DNA of 64,000 nt from positions 1-64,000 of the forward strand of contig CAADHA010000166.1 in assembly GCA_900696685.1 (NCBI GenBank). The letters are read 5' to 3'. The stretch comes from an uncultured Planctomycetota bacterium (GTDB lineage: Bacteria; Planctomycetota; Phycisphaerae; Phycisphaerales; UBA5793). Positions 46,232 to 55,196 of this stretch are shown here, one piece after another. A model generated the notes under the pieces. It was not told the DNA's origin and searched no databases. It saw only the letters and a list, made by a program, of their open reading frames with translations. Position 1 is the first letter of the stretch. Each line of letters begins with the position of its first letter. The position numbers and the translations under genes are program-made.

Positions 46232-47419
46232 ATGCCGTTCCAGAGCGAACAGTGCGGCGGAGTTGAGTGGAAGTCATGGGGACTCGACCTCGATTCTGCT
46301 TCCATCGATCAGATGCGCAACGCGTGCCGTTTGCCGGTGTCGGTGGCGGCGGCGCTGATGCCCGATGCGCACGTGGGCTACGGCCTGCCCATCGGCGGGG
46401 TGCTGGCGACGGACAACGCCGTCATCCCTTATGCCGTGGGCGTGGACATCGCCTGCCGGATGAAACTCACCGTGCTCGATCTTCCGGTCGAGGCGCTGCG
46501 CGGGCAGATCGACCGCCTTGCCAACGCGCTCAAGTCCGAAACCGCTTTCGGCATGGGCGCCAAGTGGGACCGCCGCCGCGAGCATGCCGTCATGGAAGAG
46601 GACTGGTCCGTCAGCCCTGTGACGCAGCGGGGCCGCGACAAGGCGTGGTCCCAACTGGGTACGAGCGGCTCGGGCAATCACTTCGTCGAGTTCGGCACAC
46701 TCACGCTCGATGCGCCTGAGATGGGCCTTGACGCGGGGGTGTACGTTGCGCTGCTCAGCCACAGCGGCAGCCGGGGCACGGGCTACGCCGTGGCGAGCCA
46801 CTACTCGAAGATGGCGATGGAACTGCATCCGGAGTTGCCCAGGGAACTGCGGCACCTCGCCTGGCTCGACCTCGATACCGATGCGGGCCGCGAATACTGG
46901 GCGGCAATGAAACTCATGGGCAAGTACGCCTCGGCCAATCACGCGATCATCCACGATTCGATCGTGCGGCATCTCGGCGCGCGCGTGCTCGCCGGCGTTG
47001 AGAATCATCACAACTTCGCGTGGAAGGAAGTGCACGGCGGCGCCGAGGTGATCGTGCACCGCAAGGGCGCGACGCCGGCCGGCGCGGGCGTGCTCGGAGT
47101 GATCCCCGGCTCCATGGCAGCGCCGGGATTCGTCGTGCGCGGCAAGGGGTCGACCGATTCGCTCTGCTCGGCCGCCCACGGCGCGGGGCGGACGATGTCG
47201 CGCACCGCCGCCAGGAACTCCTTCCGCTGGAGCCACGTGAAGAAACTGCTTGAGGAGCGCGGCGTCACGCTGCTCAGCGCCGGCCTCGACGAAGTGCCCA
47301 TGGCCTACAAGGACATTCACAAAGTGATGGCGCAGCAGGACGACCTCGTGCAGATCATCGCCCGTTTCGATCCCGCCGTCGTGCGCATGGCGCCGGAGGG
47401 CGAGCGGGCGGAAGACTGA
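46232..47419 (+). CDS. rtcB: RtcB-family RNA ligase
   Basis: About 395 residues. RtcB joins 2',3'-cyclic-phosphate or 3'-phosphate ends to 5'-OH RNA using Mn and GTP. Metal/guanylate motifs are PDAHVGYGLPIGG, VGVDIACRMK (the usual GVDIGCGM Cys is retained), SGSGNHFVE, SHSGSRG, ENHHNFAW and HGAGRTMSR, the last holding the guanylated-His region. GGAG lies before the ATG at 46232; longer forms from 46172 or 46199 are open. It follows the nucleotidase gene by about 90 bases. No rtcA or rtcR is nearby. Confidence 0.85.
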   Translation: MPFQSEQCGGVEWKSWGLDLDSASIDQMRNACRLPVSVAAALMPDAHVGYGLPIGGVLATDNAVIPYAVGVDIACRMKLTVLDLPVEALRGQIDRLANALKSETAFGMGAKWDRRREHAVMEEDWSVSPVTQRGRDKAWSQLGTSGSGNHFVEFGTLTLDAPEMGLDAGVYVALLSHSGSRGTGYAVASHYSKMAMELHPELPRELRHLAWLDLDTDAGREYWAAMKLMGKYASANHAIIHDSIVRHLGARVLAGVENHHNFAWKEVHGGAEVIVHRKGATPAGAGVLGVIPGSMAAPGFVVRGKGSTDSLCSAAHGAGRTMSRTAARNSFRWSHVKKLLEERGVTLLSAGLDEVPMAYKDIHKVMAQQDDLVQIIARFDPAVVRMAPEGERAED

Positions 47420-47443
47420 ACGAGATCCTCGCGAGAGCGCTTC

Positions 47444-48067
47444 CTAGTCGATCTTGACGCCCTCGACGCGCCTGAGCACCCCTGACTCCTCGATCGTGAA
47501 GAGGTCCGTGATGCGTTCGCGCGTGAAAGCGGCTTCGATTTCTTCCTTTGTTCCGCTCAGGTGGACGGTGGTGGGTCCGCCGGCGAAGAAGCCGCCGGCC
47601 GCATCGTCGCCGCCCTCGCCACTGATCTCCCCCTTGAATTCGCCGGCCTTGACGGCGTCGATGAAGCGCTTGATCGCAGGCGAGAGCAGGATGATCTCAT
47701 TCTTCTCGGTGAGAACAAGGCGGGCGATGGAGTACTCGGGCGAAGCCGCACCCGCCCCTTCGTCACTCTCATCGGTGCGCACATGGATGATCAGCGCACC
47801 GTTGTGCGAGCGGATGAACACGGTGCTCTCCTCGAGGACAAATCGCTCCTGCGCGGTGTCCCACTTGGTCGAGGCAAGGCGGAACTCGCCGCGGCCCACG
47901 TGGCGCGAGTACGCGATGGATTCGTCGCCGAGCCACGCGCCGGTCAGACGCCCGGCCGTCTCGTTGTCCACGGGTTCACCGAGAAGATGAGGCGTCGTGA
48001 CCGAGGAGCAGGCGCCGAGACAGATCAGCGCGGCCGCAATGAGCACTTGTGTGAAGCGAAGAAGCAT
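47444..48067 (-). CDS. putative lipoprotein of unknown function
   Basis: A 207-residue protein with a signal peptide and a lipobox-type LICLGAC, giving lipidated Cys at about 20. The rest is a mixed alpha/beta protein with no recognised domain (segments TGAWLGDESIAYSRH, YSIARLVLTEKNEIIL). It is most likely anchored in a membrane. GGAGGG about nine bases before the ATG at 48067 decides the start. Divergent from the PqqB-like gene. Confidence 0.7.
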   Translation of the reverse strand: MLLRFTQVLIAAALICLGACSSVTTPHLLGEPVDNETAGRLTGAWLGDESIAYSRHVGRGEFRLASTKWDTAQERFVLEESTVFIRSHNGALIIHVRTDESDEGAGAASPEYSIARLVLTEKNEIILLSPAIKRFIDAVKAGEFKGEISGEGGDDAAGGFFAGGPTTVHLSGTKEEIEAAFTRERITDLFTIEESGVLRRVEGVKID

Positions 48068-48197
48068 TGGCGATACCCTCCGGCAGAGAATCAAACGGGG
48101 TCGATCAGCGAGCGAATGGATAATGTGTCCCCGTCCGGCGCTGGTCAAGTCGCGGTCCGCCCTCGTCCGGAGCGCTGCGGGCGGCAATACCCCCGGC

Positions 48198-49202
48198 ATG
48201 GCGGCGTGGACTTCCGGATGGACAACGATGATCCTGTCGTGCGCATGGCTCACTTCATGCGCCGCGAGCATTGAAGGGCCGACGACCGCGTCGGCGCGGC
48301 GATCGCCCTTCGTCCTCGTGCTCGGCATCGCGCAGGATGCGGGTTACCCGCAGACGGCGTGCCGCAGGGCGTGCTGCGCAGCCGTCGCGGCCGATCCAGC
48401 ACGACGGCGCCTGGTCGCCGGCATCGCAATAGTCGATCCGCAGTCGAGTGAGCGCTGGATCATCGACTGCACCCCCGACTTCGGCGAGCAGCTTCTCCTG
48501 CTCGATGCTGTGGCGCCGCCTGCCATGGATCGGGACGGGTTCGCCTCGCAGCCGCTGCTCGAGGGCATCTTTCTGACGCACGCGCACATCGGCCACTACA
48601 CCGGTCTGATGGAACTCGGGCGCGAGGCGACGGGGGCCACGCGCGTGCCTGTGTACGCCATGCCGCGCATGCGTTCCTTTCTCGAACGTAACGGGCCGTG
48701 GCGGCAGTTGGTCGAGTTGGGCAATGTCGAGTTGCGCCCTCTCGCCGCCGAGACTCCGGTCGCTCTGAACGAGCGCATCCGGGTCACGCCCTTGGTCGTG
48801 CCGCACCGCGACGAGTATTCCGAGACGGTCGGATTCCGCATCAACGGGCCGGGGCGGTCAATCCTCTATCTCCCAGACATCGACAAGTGGGAGCGCTGGG
48901 AACGGTCGATCGAAGAGGAAGTGAAGCGCGTTGACGTCGCACTACTCGACGGGACGTTCTTCAGCGGCGATGAACTCGGCGGCCGAGACATGGCGGAGGT
49001 CCCCCACCCCTCGGTGCGCGAGAGCATGGAGCGCCTGTCAACCCTGCCGCCGGCCGAGCGCGCCAAGGTGCGCTTCATTCACCTCAATCACACGAATCCC
49101 CTTCTCGACGTGGACGGCGAGGCGATGCGGGAAGTGCGCGGCAGGGGGTTCGGCGTCGCGGCGCAGGGCGAGGTCATGGGTCTGGGCCGTCTGCTTGAAT
49201 GA
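48198..49202 (+). CDS. PqqB-like metallo-beta-lactamase-fold lipoprotein
   Basis: About 334 residues. The N-terminus has a short hydrophobic segment with LTSC, a possible lipobox. The remainder matches PqqB: LGIAQDAGYPQ, IIDCTPDFGEQL, and the active-site line FLTHAHIGHYTGL, in which HxHxGH replaces the HxHxDH of ordinary MBL hydrolases. The second half has LLDGTFFSGDEL and HLNHTNPL. PqqB works in PQQ cofactor synthesis, but no pqqA, C, D or E gene is here, so an independent role is likely. The ATG at 48198 is tentative; 48228 is possible. Confidence 0.75.
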   Translation: MAAWTSGWTTMILSCAWLTSCAASIEGPTTASARRSPFVLVLGIAQDAGYPQTACRRACCAAVAADPARRRLVAGIAIVDPQSSERWIIDCTPDFGEQLLLLDAVAPPAMDRDGFASQPLLEGIFLTHAHIGHYTGLMELGREATGATRVPVYAMPRMRSFLERNGPWRQLVELGNVELRPLAAETPVALNERIRVTPLVVPHRDEYSETVGFRINGPGRSILYLPDIDKWERWERSIEEEVKRVDVALLDGTFFSGDELGGRDMAEVPHPSVRESMERLSTLPPAERAKVRFIHLNHTNPLLDVDGEAMREVRGRGFGVAAQGEVMGLGRLLE

Positions 49203-49341
49203 GCGGCTCTCCCGTCGAACTTCTCGTTCAGGCAAGCCGCATCGGGGGCTGAAAGCGCGGATCCGGGCGGCGGCGGGACAGTGAGAGCGCCTCCGGAAGA
49301 GCGCCTGCCGCCAGACGCCCTTCCCCCTGGCCCGGATGAGA

Positions 49342-50592
49342 TCACCGCCTGGCTCTTGTCAACATCAGCATCGACACCGTTCCGACGCCGGTGAACGTGG
49401 CTGCCACGACGAAGGCGATGCCGCTGTGCCCCGCCTGAAGTAGCAGTCCAACGTACAGGCTCGACACCATGTCGCCTACAGCATTGCCGCAGGCCAGGAT
49501 GCCGAAGCCGAGACTGCGAAGGTGACGCGGCAGCAGTTCCGCCGCGACGGCCTTCTCGAGCGTCTCCTCGATCGAGATGTAGATGCCTGAGAGCACGATG
49601 GCGACCGCCACGAGTGCAAACGATCCGCTGCCGACCGCCAGGAGGAGATTGACGACGACGCCCAGCGCGTAGCCGGCCGCGAGGACACCCCGCTTGGAAC
49701 GGCGATCGCCGACGTGCCCCGCCGGGTAGGCCGCCAGCGCCGCGACAAAGTTGTGAGCCGCGTACAGCAGCACGGCCAGAGACAACACGCCGTCGGCTGC
49801 AATATCCGCTCCAAGACTGCGCGCCGCGATCCAGATCAGGAACGTGCGGGAGAAGTCACCCATTCCGAAAAGCATGACCACGATCAGAAACAGCCAGAAC
49901 GCGCGAGGCAACTTCGGAAGGCGCGGCAATCGCCCTGTCGACATGACCTCGCCCACCGGATCAGCGATCTCCACCGGCTCGTGATCATCCACCCGCTCGC
50001 GCGCGATGAAGAACAGCGTACCGGCCGCAAGCACCCCCGGCACAAGCGTCCACAGGATCAGTTCCCGGAATCCCAGACCGAGTGCGATCGCACCAGCCGC
50101 GATCAGCGGCCCGACGACCGCGCCCAGCATGTCGCCGGCCCGCTCAAGCCCGTACGCCCGCCCGAAGTGCGTCGGCTCCACGGCATCAGCCAGCAGATAA
50201 TCGCGCAAGGGAGATCGGAAGCCGCGCCCGATCCACGCCGTCGTGCGCAGCGAAACGATTGCGCCCAGGCTCGCGACCAGCGCGATCGCCGCCGTCGCCA
50301 GCGTCGTCACCAGGTATCCAAGCGACGCCCAGGGCTTCTTGCGCTGTACGTGGTGGCCCAGGTATCCCCCGCCGAGTTTCGAAATGCTCACGAAGAAGTC
50401 CGCCACGCCCTCGATCAATCCCAGCCCCGCAGGCCCAAGCCCGACCGAGGCCAGATAGAACGGCAGGACCGCAGTGGCCATCTCGTGACTGACATCGGAG
50501 AAGAACGTGGCCAGTACGATGCCCAGCACCGAGCGCGTGATCCATCGCCGCGGTGAGACACCCCTGCCGCATTCAGGCGAGCCAGTCTTCAA
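49342..50592 (-). CDS. major facilitator superfamily transporter
   Basis: A 416-residue protein with about twelve hydrophobic helices. The MFS A-like motif appears as GHVGDRRSKRGVL between helices 8 and 9, and a similar GRGFRSPLRDYLLAD loop lies in the first half. Substrate unknown; the SDVSHEMATAVLPFYL start is common in a planctomycete/proteobacterial subgroup sometimes tied to drug or metal efflux. Stop and start meet the MOT1 remnant on its right. Confidence 0.82.
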   Translation of the reverse strand: MKTGSPECGRGVSPRRWITRSVLGIVLATFFSDVSHEMATAVLPFYLASVGLGPAGLGLIEGVADFFVSISKLGGGYLGHHVQRKKPWASLGYLVTTLATAAIALVASLGAIVSLRTTAWIGRGFRSPLRDYLLADAVEPTHFGRAYGLERAGDMLGAVVGPLIAAGAIALGLGFRELILWTLVPGVLAAGTLFFIARERVDDHEPVEIADPVGEVMSTGRLPRLPKLPRAFWLFLIVVMLFGMGDFSRTFLIWIAARSLGADIAADGVLSLAVLLYAAHNFVAALAAYPAGHVGDRRSKRGVLAAGYALGVVVNLLLAVGSGSFALVAVAIVLSGIYISIEETLEKAVAAELLPRHLRSLGFGILACGNAVGDMVSSLYVGLLLQAGHSGIAFVVAATFTGVGTVSMLMLTRARR

Positions 50593-51300
50593 GGCCGGTA
50601 CTCCGCGCCAGCGCCCTTCGCGGACGCGATGATAAATCCGTTGCCTGCCGCATACTCAGTCGCCGGGGTCACATTCCGATGGGCCGGGAACCACATCGTG
50701 CTGCCCACCGGCAGGCCCATCATGCAGCCCTGCGCAAGATTGAAGGCGATCAGCGCGGCGAACATGGCGGTCATCATCGCCCGTCGATCGCCGGCCTGGT
50801 CACGGAGGAACTGAAGCAGTATAACGAGGTTCCGACAAAGGCACCACGCCGAAGATGGTGCGAGGGAACACATGAAGCACCTGCTCGAGTGAATGGATGA
50901 GGAACAGGCCGATGATGACGTCGATCGACCCATAGATGATGACGGGGCCGACGGTGCGGCCGCTGCAGGCATGGAAGATCGCATTTGAACTGTTTCGATA
51001 CGTTCAGTCGAGCAGGTCAACTCCATGGGCGTGGTCAGCGACACAGATCAATGTCCGCTTCCACGACTTTCTTTCGACCTCCAGAGCGGTCCGGCAGAGC
51101 ACGCCTGTGGCGATCTGTAAGAAGACGGAAGACGATGAAGACGCCGGCCGAGTCGAGGCTGGCGGCGGGGATCATGTCGATGATGAGCGGCCAATCGGCG
51201 CCGAAGTCGCCGCAGGATTCGATTCGATCAAAGCGGATGGCGCCGCGCATGGCAAGCATGGTATTCGCGATCGCAATTCGCCTCAAATGCCAGCGTCGAT
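50589..51300 (-). pseudogene. decayed MOT1-type sulfate/molybdate permease
   Basis: Reading the minus strand, pieces of one membrane protein appear in different frames. About 51290-51125 gives RFDRIESCGDFGADWPLIID and SLDSAGVFIVFRLL. A shifted frame then gives QIATGVLCRTALEVERK. About 51010-50855 in another frame gives GPVIIYGSIDVIIGLFLIHS and QVLHVFPRTIFGVVPL. About 50850-50700 gives RDQAGDRRAMMTAMFAALIA followed by FNLAQGC. The order and wording follow MOT1/MFS_MOT1 molybdate or sulfate transporters, with frameshifts and a large internal loss. Non-functional if the sequence is correct. Confidence 0.6.
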
Positions 51301-51558
51301 ACGTCAAGGGCTGCAAGAATCGGCGAGCGATGGCGGGGCGATCCCACTCCTGCTGGATGTTCCCCCGATCGGTTCCCCTCTCGCTCAAACCGAAGAATCG
51401 ATACAGTCCAGTTCCTGCCGCCAGTCAGGACGACTCGGTGCGCACCTCGATTGCCGCAGGCGCCTCTGCAACCTGCCCCTTCGGTCACGAAACCCCAACG
51501 CTCTCAAGGAGAAAGCCCCTCGACGTGCTCTCGGAAGCACTTGATCTCTCAAGAGAAA

Positions 51559-51632
51559 TCGGGGTGACAGGATTTGAACCTGCGGCCTTTGCGTCCCGAA
51601 CGCAACGCTCTACCAAGCTGAGCTACACCCCG
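51559..51632 (-). tRNA. tRNA-Pro (anticodon CGG)
   Basis: A 74-base cloverleaf: acceptor CGGGGTG/CACCCCG, anticodon stem TTGCG/CGCAA with loop TTCGGGA (anticodon CGG), and a T arm with TTCAAAT. The discriminator is A; CCA is not encoded. Reads CCG. Confidence 0.95.
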
Positions 51633-51670
51633 GAGTCACGCGGCCGGGCGTCCGGCGCGACATGAAGGCA

Positions 51671-51699
51671 AGGATAGGGATGCCGCGTGTCGGCGTCGA
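51671..51699 (-). promoter_or_regulatory. possible promoter of tRNA-Pro
   Basis: TCGACG (51699-51694) and TATCCT (51676-51671) are 17 bases apart, ahead of the tRNA. Weak match at -35. Confidence 0.35.
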
Positions 51700-51809
51700 G
51701 CGGCACGGCGGTCGCGATTTCGGGGGGTTCGCGTGAGGAAAGACGCGCAGCCGGATTCCGATCAGGCGCCGCAGCCCCCAGTCCCGGGCCTCACGCCCTA
51801 GTATGTGCC

Positions 51810-52505
51810 ATGTCCGATCTCTTCCGCCAGCCGCCGCGCCGGCCGCTCGTCGCTCCGTCGATCCTCTCCGCCGACTTCGGGCGGATGGCCGCGGAGTGCA
51901 AGGCAGTCCTGGACGCCGGGGCGGACCTGCTTCATCTCGACGTGATGGATGGGCACTTCGTTCCCAATCTGACGATGGGGCCGGACATGTGCGCGGCTGT
52001 TCGGAGGCACTTGCCCGAGGCGTTCATCGACGTCCACCTGATGGTGACGGATCCTGGACTCTTCATAGAGCCGTTCGTCCGTGCCGGGGCGAACCACCTG
52101 ACTTTTCACGTCGAGTCGCTGGAGGGCGCGGCGGCGCGCGAACTGGCCCTGCGCATCCGCAACGACGGGGCGACGGCGGGCATCGCCATCAACCCCCCTA
52201 CAGACGTGCAGCGCGTGCTGCCGCTCATCGAGCACTTCGATCTTGTGCTGGTGATGAGCGTGAACCCCGGCTACTCGGGCCAGTCGTTCATCGCGTCGGT
52301 GCTTGAGAAGGTGCGGGCGATCGCGCCGCGCCTGCGGCCGGATCAGCGGCTGGAAATGGACGGCGGCATCGGGCCGCGCGAAGCGGGCGCGTGTCTCGCG
52401 GCTGGCTGCGACGTGATCGCGGCGGCGTCGAGCATCTTCAGGAGCGGCGACTACGCGGACGCGATTACGGCGCTGCGGCGAGCGACGCCGGTGCGGGTCC
52501 CGTGA
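51810..52505 (+). CDS. rpe: ribulose-phosphate 3-epimerase
   Basis: Interconverts ribulose-5-phosphate and xylulose-5-phosphate in the pentose phosphate route. TIM barrel of 231 residues with APSILSADF, HLDVMDGHFVPN, VMSVNPGYSGQ and EMDGGI, which include the metal-binding His/Asp residues. The ATG at 51810 begins the family match. A TAGTAT hexamer ends five bases before the start codon, so the mRNA may be leaderless; no clear ribosome site is seen. Confidence 0.93.
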   Translation: MSDLFRQPPRRPLVAPSILSADFGRMAAECKAVLDAGADLLHLDVMDGHFVPNLTMGPDMCAAVRRHLPEAFIDVHLMVTDPGLFIEPFVRAGANHLTFHVESLEGAAARELALRIRNDGATAGIAINPPTDVQRVLPLIEHFDLVLVMSVNPGYSGQSFIASVLEKVRAIAPRLRPDQRLEMDGGIGPREAGACLAAGCDVIAAASSIFRSGDYADAITALRRATPVRVP

Positions 52506-52509
52506 ACGC

Positions 52510-53139
52510 TCAGCGCAGTTCAACGGACCAGTAGGCGTTGTCGAGGAAGGTCTGCCAGCAGGCGTAGCGGTCGTCGCCGAGGCGCAGCGTGATCAGCGGA
52601 TTGCGCTTGGGTCGCACGGGCCGGCGCACCAGCGTGAGATGAGCCTGGTCGGGGGTACGTCCGCCCTTGCGCGCGTTGCAGCCGGTGCAGGCGCAGACGA
52701 GGTTGTCCCACGTGTCCCCGCCGTTCTGGCTCTTGGGGATGACATGGTCAATGCTCAATTCACTGGTGGCGAAGGTCCCGCCGCAATACTGGCACTGGTT
52801 GCGGTCGCGGGCGAAGATGTTCTTGCGGTTCAACTTGACCATCTGCTGGGGCAGGCGGTCGTATCCGAACAGGCGGATGATGCGGGGCACGGCGATGTCG
52901 AGGCGCACGGTGCGGACCCAGTCGTGCCGGTCTCGCTCGAACTGCTGCTGGAGGGCCGCGAGGTCGGTCCAGGTCTGGAAGTCGTAGTTGCAGTACTTGC
53001 CGTCCTCGACGCTGATGACTTCGGCGAGGTTCTTGACGAGCAGCCGGAAGGCGCGGCGCGCGGAGATGACCCGCACCGCCATGTAGAGGCGGTTGAGGAC
53101 GAGGACTTTGCTGTCCAGTGCGATCGAATGCGCGTGCAC
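52510..53139 (-). CDS. HNH endonuclease domain protein
   Basis: A 209-residue protein with a C-terminal HNH fold: CQYCGG, then IDHVIPKSQNGGDTWDN (catalytic His and Asn) and CTGCNARKG, giving two CxxC zinc knuckles. The N-terminal 90 residues are typical of the bacterial HNH group beginning with LVLNRLYMAV. Role unknown; many bacteria carry one chromosomally. The GTG at 53139 has AAGGAGG eight bases upstream, which fixes the start. A TATACT hexamer about 40 bases further up may be its -10. Confidence 0.87.
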   Translation of the reverse strand: MHAHSIALDSKVLVLNRLYMAVRVISARRAFRLLVKNLAEVISVEDGKYCNYDFQTWTDLAALQQQFERDRHDWVRTVRLDIAVPRIIRLFGYDRLPQQMVKLNRKNIFARDRNQCQYCGGTFATSELSIDHVIPKSQNGGDTWDNLVCACTGCNARKGGRTPDQAHLTLVRRPVRPKRNPLITLRLGDDRYACWQTFLDNAYWSVELR

Positions 53140-53257
53140 TCCCGGCCCTCCTTAGGCCAATCGCCCGGCATCGGGTGCATGAGTATACCACGCTCGGACG
53201 TGGGTCACGCGGCGAAGCGTCGCCTCATCGGCGGGCCGCCGGAAACGACCGCGCCCC

Positions 53258-53836
53258 TCAGCGATCACGCGGCCGAGAGCGAATGGGCCGAGGCTGCTCC
53301 AGATCCGCCTTGTTCTCGGCCCGTCGGCGGCGGAAGAAGGTCTTGAGCAGTTCGCCTGCCTCGTCGGCCAGAACGCCGCTGATGATCTCGACGCTGTGGT
53401 TGAGGCGGCGGTCCGAACAGAGGTTGTAAAGCGTGTGGACCGCCCCCGCCTTGGGGTCCGAGGTGCCATAGATCAGCCGCCCCACCCGCGCCTGAACAAT
53501 CGCTCCCGCGCACATGGGGCAGGGTTCCAGCGTGACGGCAAGGGTGCAGTCGCTCAGCCGCCAGGTTTTCATGGCGGCCGCGGCGCGCCGGATGACCATG
53601 ATCTCCGCGTGGCCGGTCGGGTCATGCACCGCCTCGCGGAGATTATGCGTTTCGGCGATGATCTCGTCTCCGCGGTAGAGCACCGCTCCGACGGGAACCT
53701 CATCCGCATCGGCGGACTTGCGGGCCAGATCAAGCGCCCGGCGCATCATGCGGAGATCGCGCTCGGTCGCGCGGCCGCGGGCGGGAGTGGCACGAGGTGT
53801 TGAACGAAGGATGGTCAACCGTTTCACCCACCGCAT
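53258..53836 (-). CDS. tadA: tRNA-specific adenosine deaminase
   Basis: Makes inosine at the wobble position of tRNA-Arg(ACG). The zinc deaminase motifs are GHAEIM (catalytic Glu) and EPCPMCAGA. About 192 residues from the ATG at 53836; the core starts near ERDLRMMRRALDLA and the C-terminus has an extra basic stretch. Start uncertain: several in-frame codons exist, none with a clear ribosome site. Confidence 0.88.
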   Translation of the reverse strand: MRWVKRLTILRSTPRATPARGRATERDLRMMRRALDLARKSADADEVPVGAVLYRGDEIIAETHNLREAVHDPTGHAEIMVIRRAAAAMKTWRLSDCTLAVTLEPCPMCAGAIVQARVGRLIYGTSDPKAGAVHTLYNLCSDRRLNHSVEIISGVLADEAGELLKTFFRRRRAENKADLEQPRPIRSRPRDR

Positions 53837-54025
53837 GAAGGCATGGAGCGCGCCGGCGGGAAAGGCGTTTCCCTGCAATGAGCCGGTCTGCGCTTCGTCT
53901 TCGTGCGAGGGGATCATCGGAGGAAGATGAGAGGTCCTTTGCGGGATATACGACGTGAGAGGGCCATTTTGCACGCAAGAGAGTGCCCGTGAGTCTACTC
54001 AGGAGCGATAACGCGCGGCCGATGG

Positions 54026-54982
54026 TCAGGCGGCGCTCGCCCGCGCGCCGGGCATGAGGCGCAGGAGGACGATCCCCAACTCGTAGAGCAGGAAGAGCGG
54101 GATGAGCAGGGCGATCTGCGAGACGACATCCGGCGGCGTAAGGATCGCGGCGGCGACGGCACAGCCGAGCAGGGCGTGGCGACGGTAGTGCCGCAGCGTC
54201 CCCACGTCCACGATCCCGATCCAACCCATGAGAAGCAGGATGAGGGGCAACTGAAAGGCGAGAGCGAACGCGAGCGTCATTCCCATCATCATGCCGAGAT
54301 AGGCCTTGATCTCGTACTGCTGGGCGAAGCCGGAATCCACCTGCGCGTCCAGGCCGTAGAAGCGCCCGTCCTCGCCGCGCGTGCGCAGTTGCAGCGCCCG
54401 CGTGTTGAAGTAGAACTGTCCGGGCTTGAGTTCGGGCGGATCGTACTCGTAACGAGGGATCGTTACGAGGCCGTCGAGCACGTCCGCCGGAGTGGCCACG
54501 CCCTCCGGCGCCGTCAGCGATGAAGCCGGCTGCATTCCCTGCGCAAAGCCGATGAGCATCCGCAGCGTGAGCGGGAAGACGATGTAGTAGTTGAACGTGA
54601 CGCCGGCCACGAGGAGCACGACGCTTCCCGGAAGCAGGAGATAGGCGAACTTCTTTTCGCGGGCGTAAAGCCCCGGCTCGATGAACTTCCAGAGTTGCCA
54701 GAGGATGATGGGGGCGGCGACGAGGACGGCCACCAGCAGGGCGATCTTGAAATACGACACCAGCGGCTCGGTGGGGCTGAGCAACTGGATGCGACCGGTC
54801 AGTCCGGCGCTGATCATCGCGCTGCGGATCGGCCGGAGCAGCCACGCGAAAATCTCCTTGCCGAAGTACAGAGCGGGTGCGGCGAAAATCAGCGGGGCGA
54901 CGAGGCAGACGATGAGGCGCCGCCGAAGTTCCTCGAGGTGCTCGCCCAATGGCATGCGGAAGTCTTCCGGGCGCGGGTTCAT
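54026..54982 (-). CDS. tatC: Sec-independent translocase TatC with large insertion
   Basis: Core receptor of the twin-arginine export pathway. Starts with the conserved cytosolic LGEHLEELRRRL, has six hydrophobic segments, and ends in ILTPPDVVSQIALLIPLFLLYE, the usual TatC close. At 318 residues it is about 60 longer than E. coli TatC. The extra stretch is at about 150-225, between helices 3 and 4 on the outer face. tatA and tatB are not nearby. Confidence 0.92.
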   Translation of the reverse strand: MNPRPEDFRMPLGEHLEELRRRLIVCLVAPLIFAAPALYFGKEIFAWLLRPIRSAMISAGLTGRIQLLSPTEPLVSYFKIALLVAVLVAAPIILWQLWKFIEPGLYAREKKFAYLLLPGSVVLLVAGVTFNYYIVFPLTLRMLIGFAQGMQPASSLTAPEGVATPADVLDGLVTIPRYEYDPPELKPGQFYFNTRALQLRTRGEDGRFYGLDAQVDSGFAQQYEIKAYLGMMMGMTLAFALAFQLPLILLLMGWIGIVDVGTLRHYRRHALLGCAVAAAILTPPDVVSQIALLIPLFLLYELGIVLLRLMPGARASAA

Positions 54983-55196
54983 GGGAGCGAATGATACCCC
55001 CTGCGCGATTCATGCCGGGCGCCCCGTCGCCACGCGCCGGAGCCCGGAGGCGCTCGCACAGCCGGGTCCGGTCTCTCGGAAGACACAGGCGATACGATCC
55101 ATCGAACCGCTCCGGGCAACGTCCCGAAAGACGGGCCGGCCGGCGCGACGAGATCTTTTCTGCCCGGACCCCTTACGGCGCGCATCCGGAGGAACA

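Noticed and set aside
50936-51665. Plus-strand open frames of about 200-226 residues
   Set aside because: Antisense to the MOT1 remnant and tRNA-Pro, with no protein-like features.
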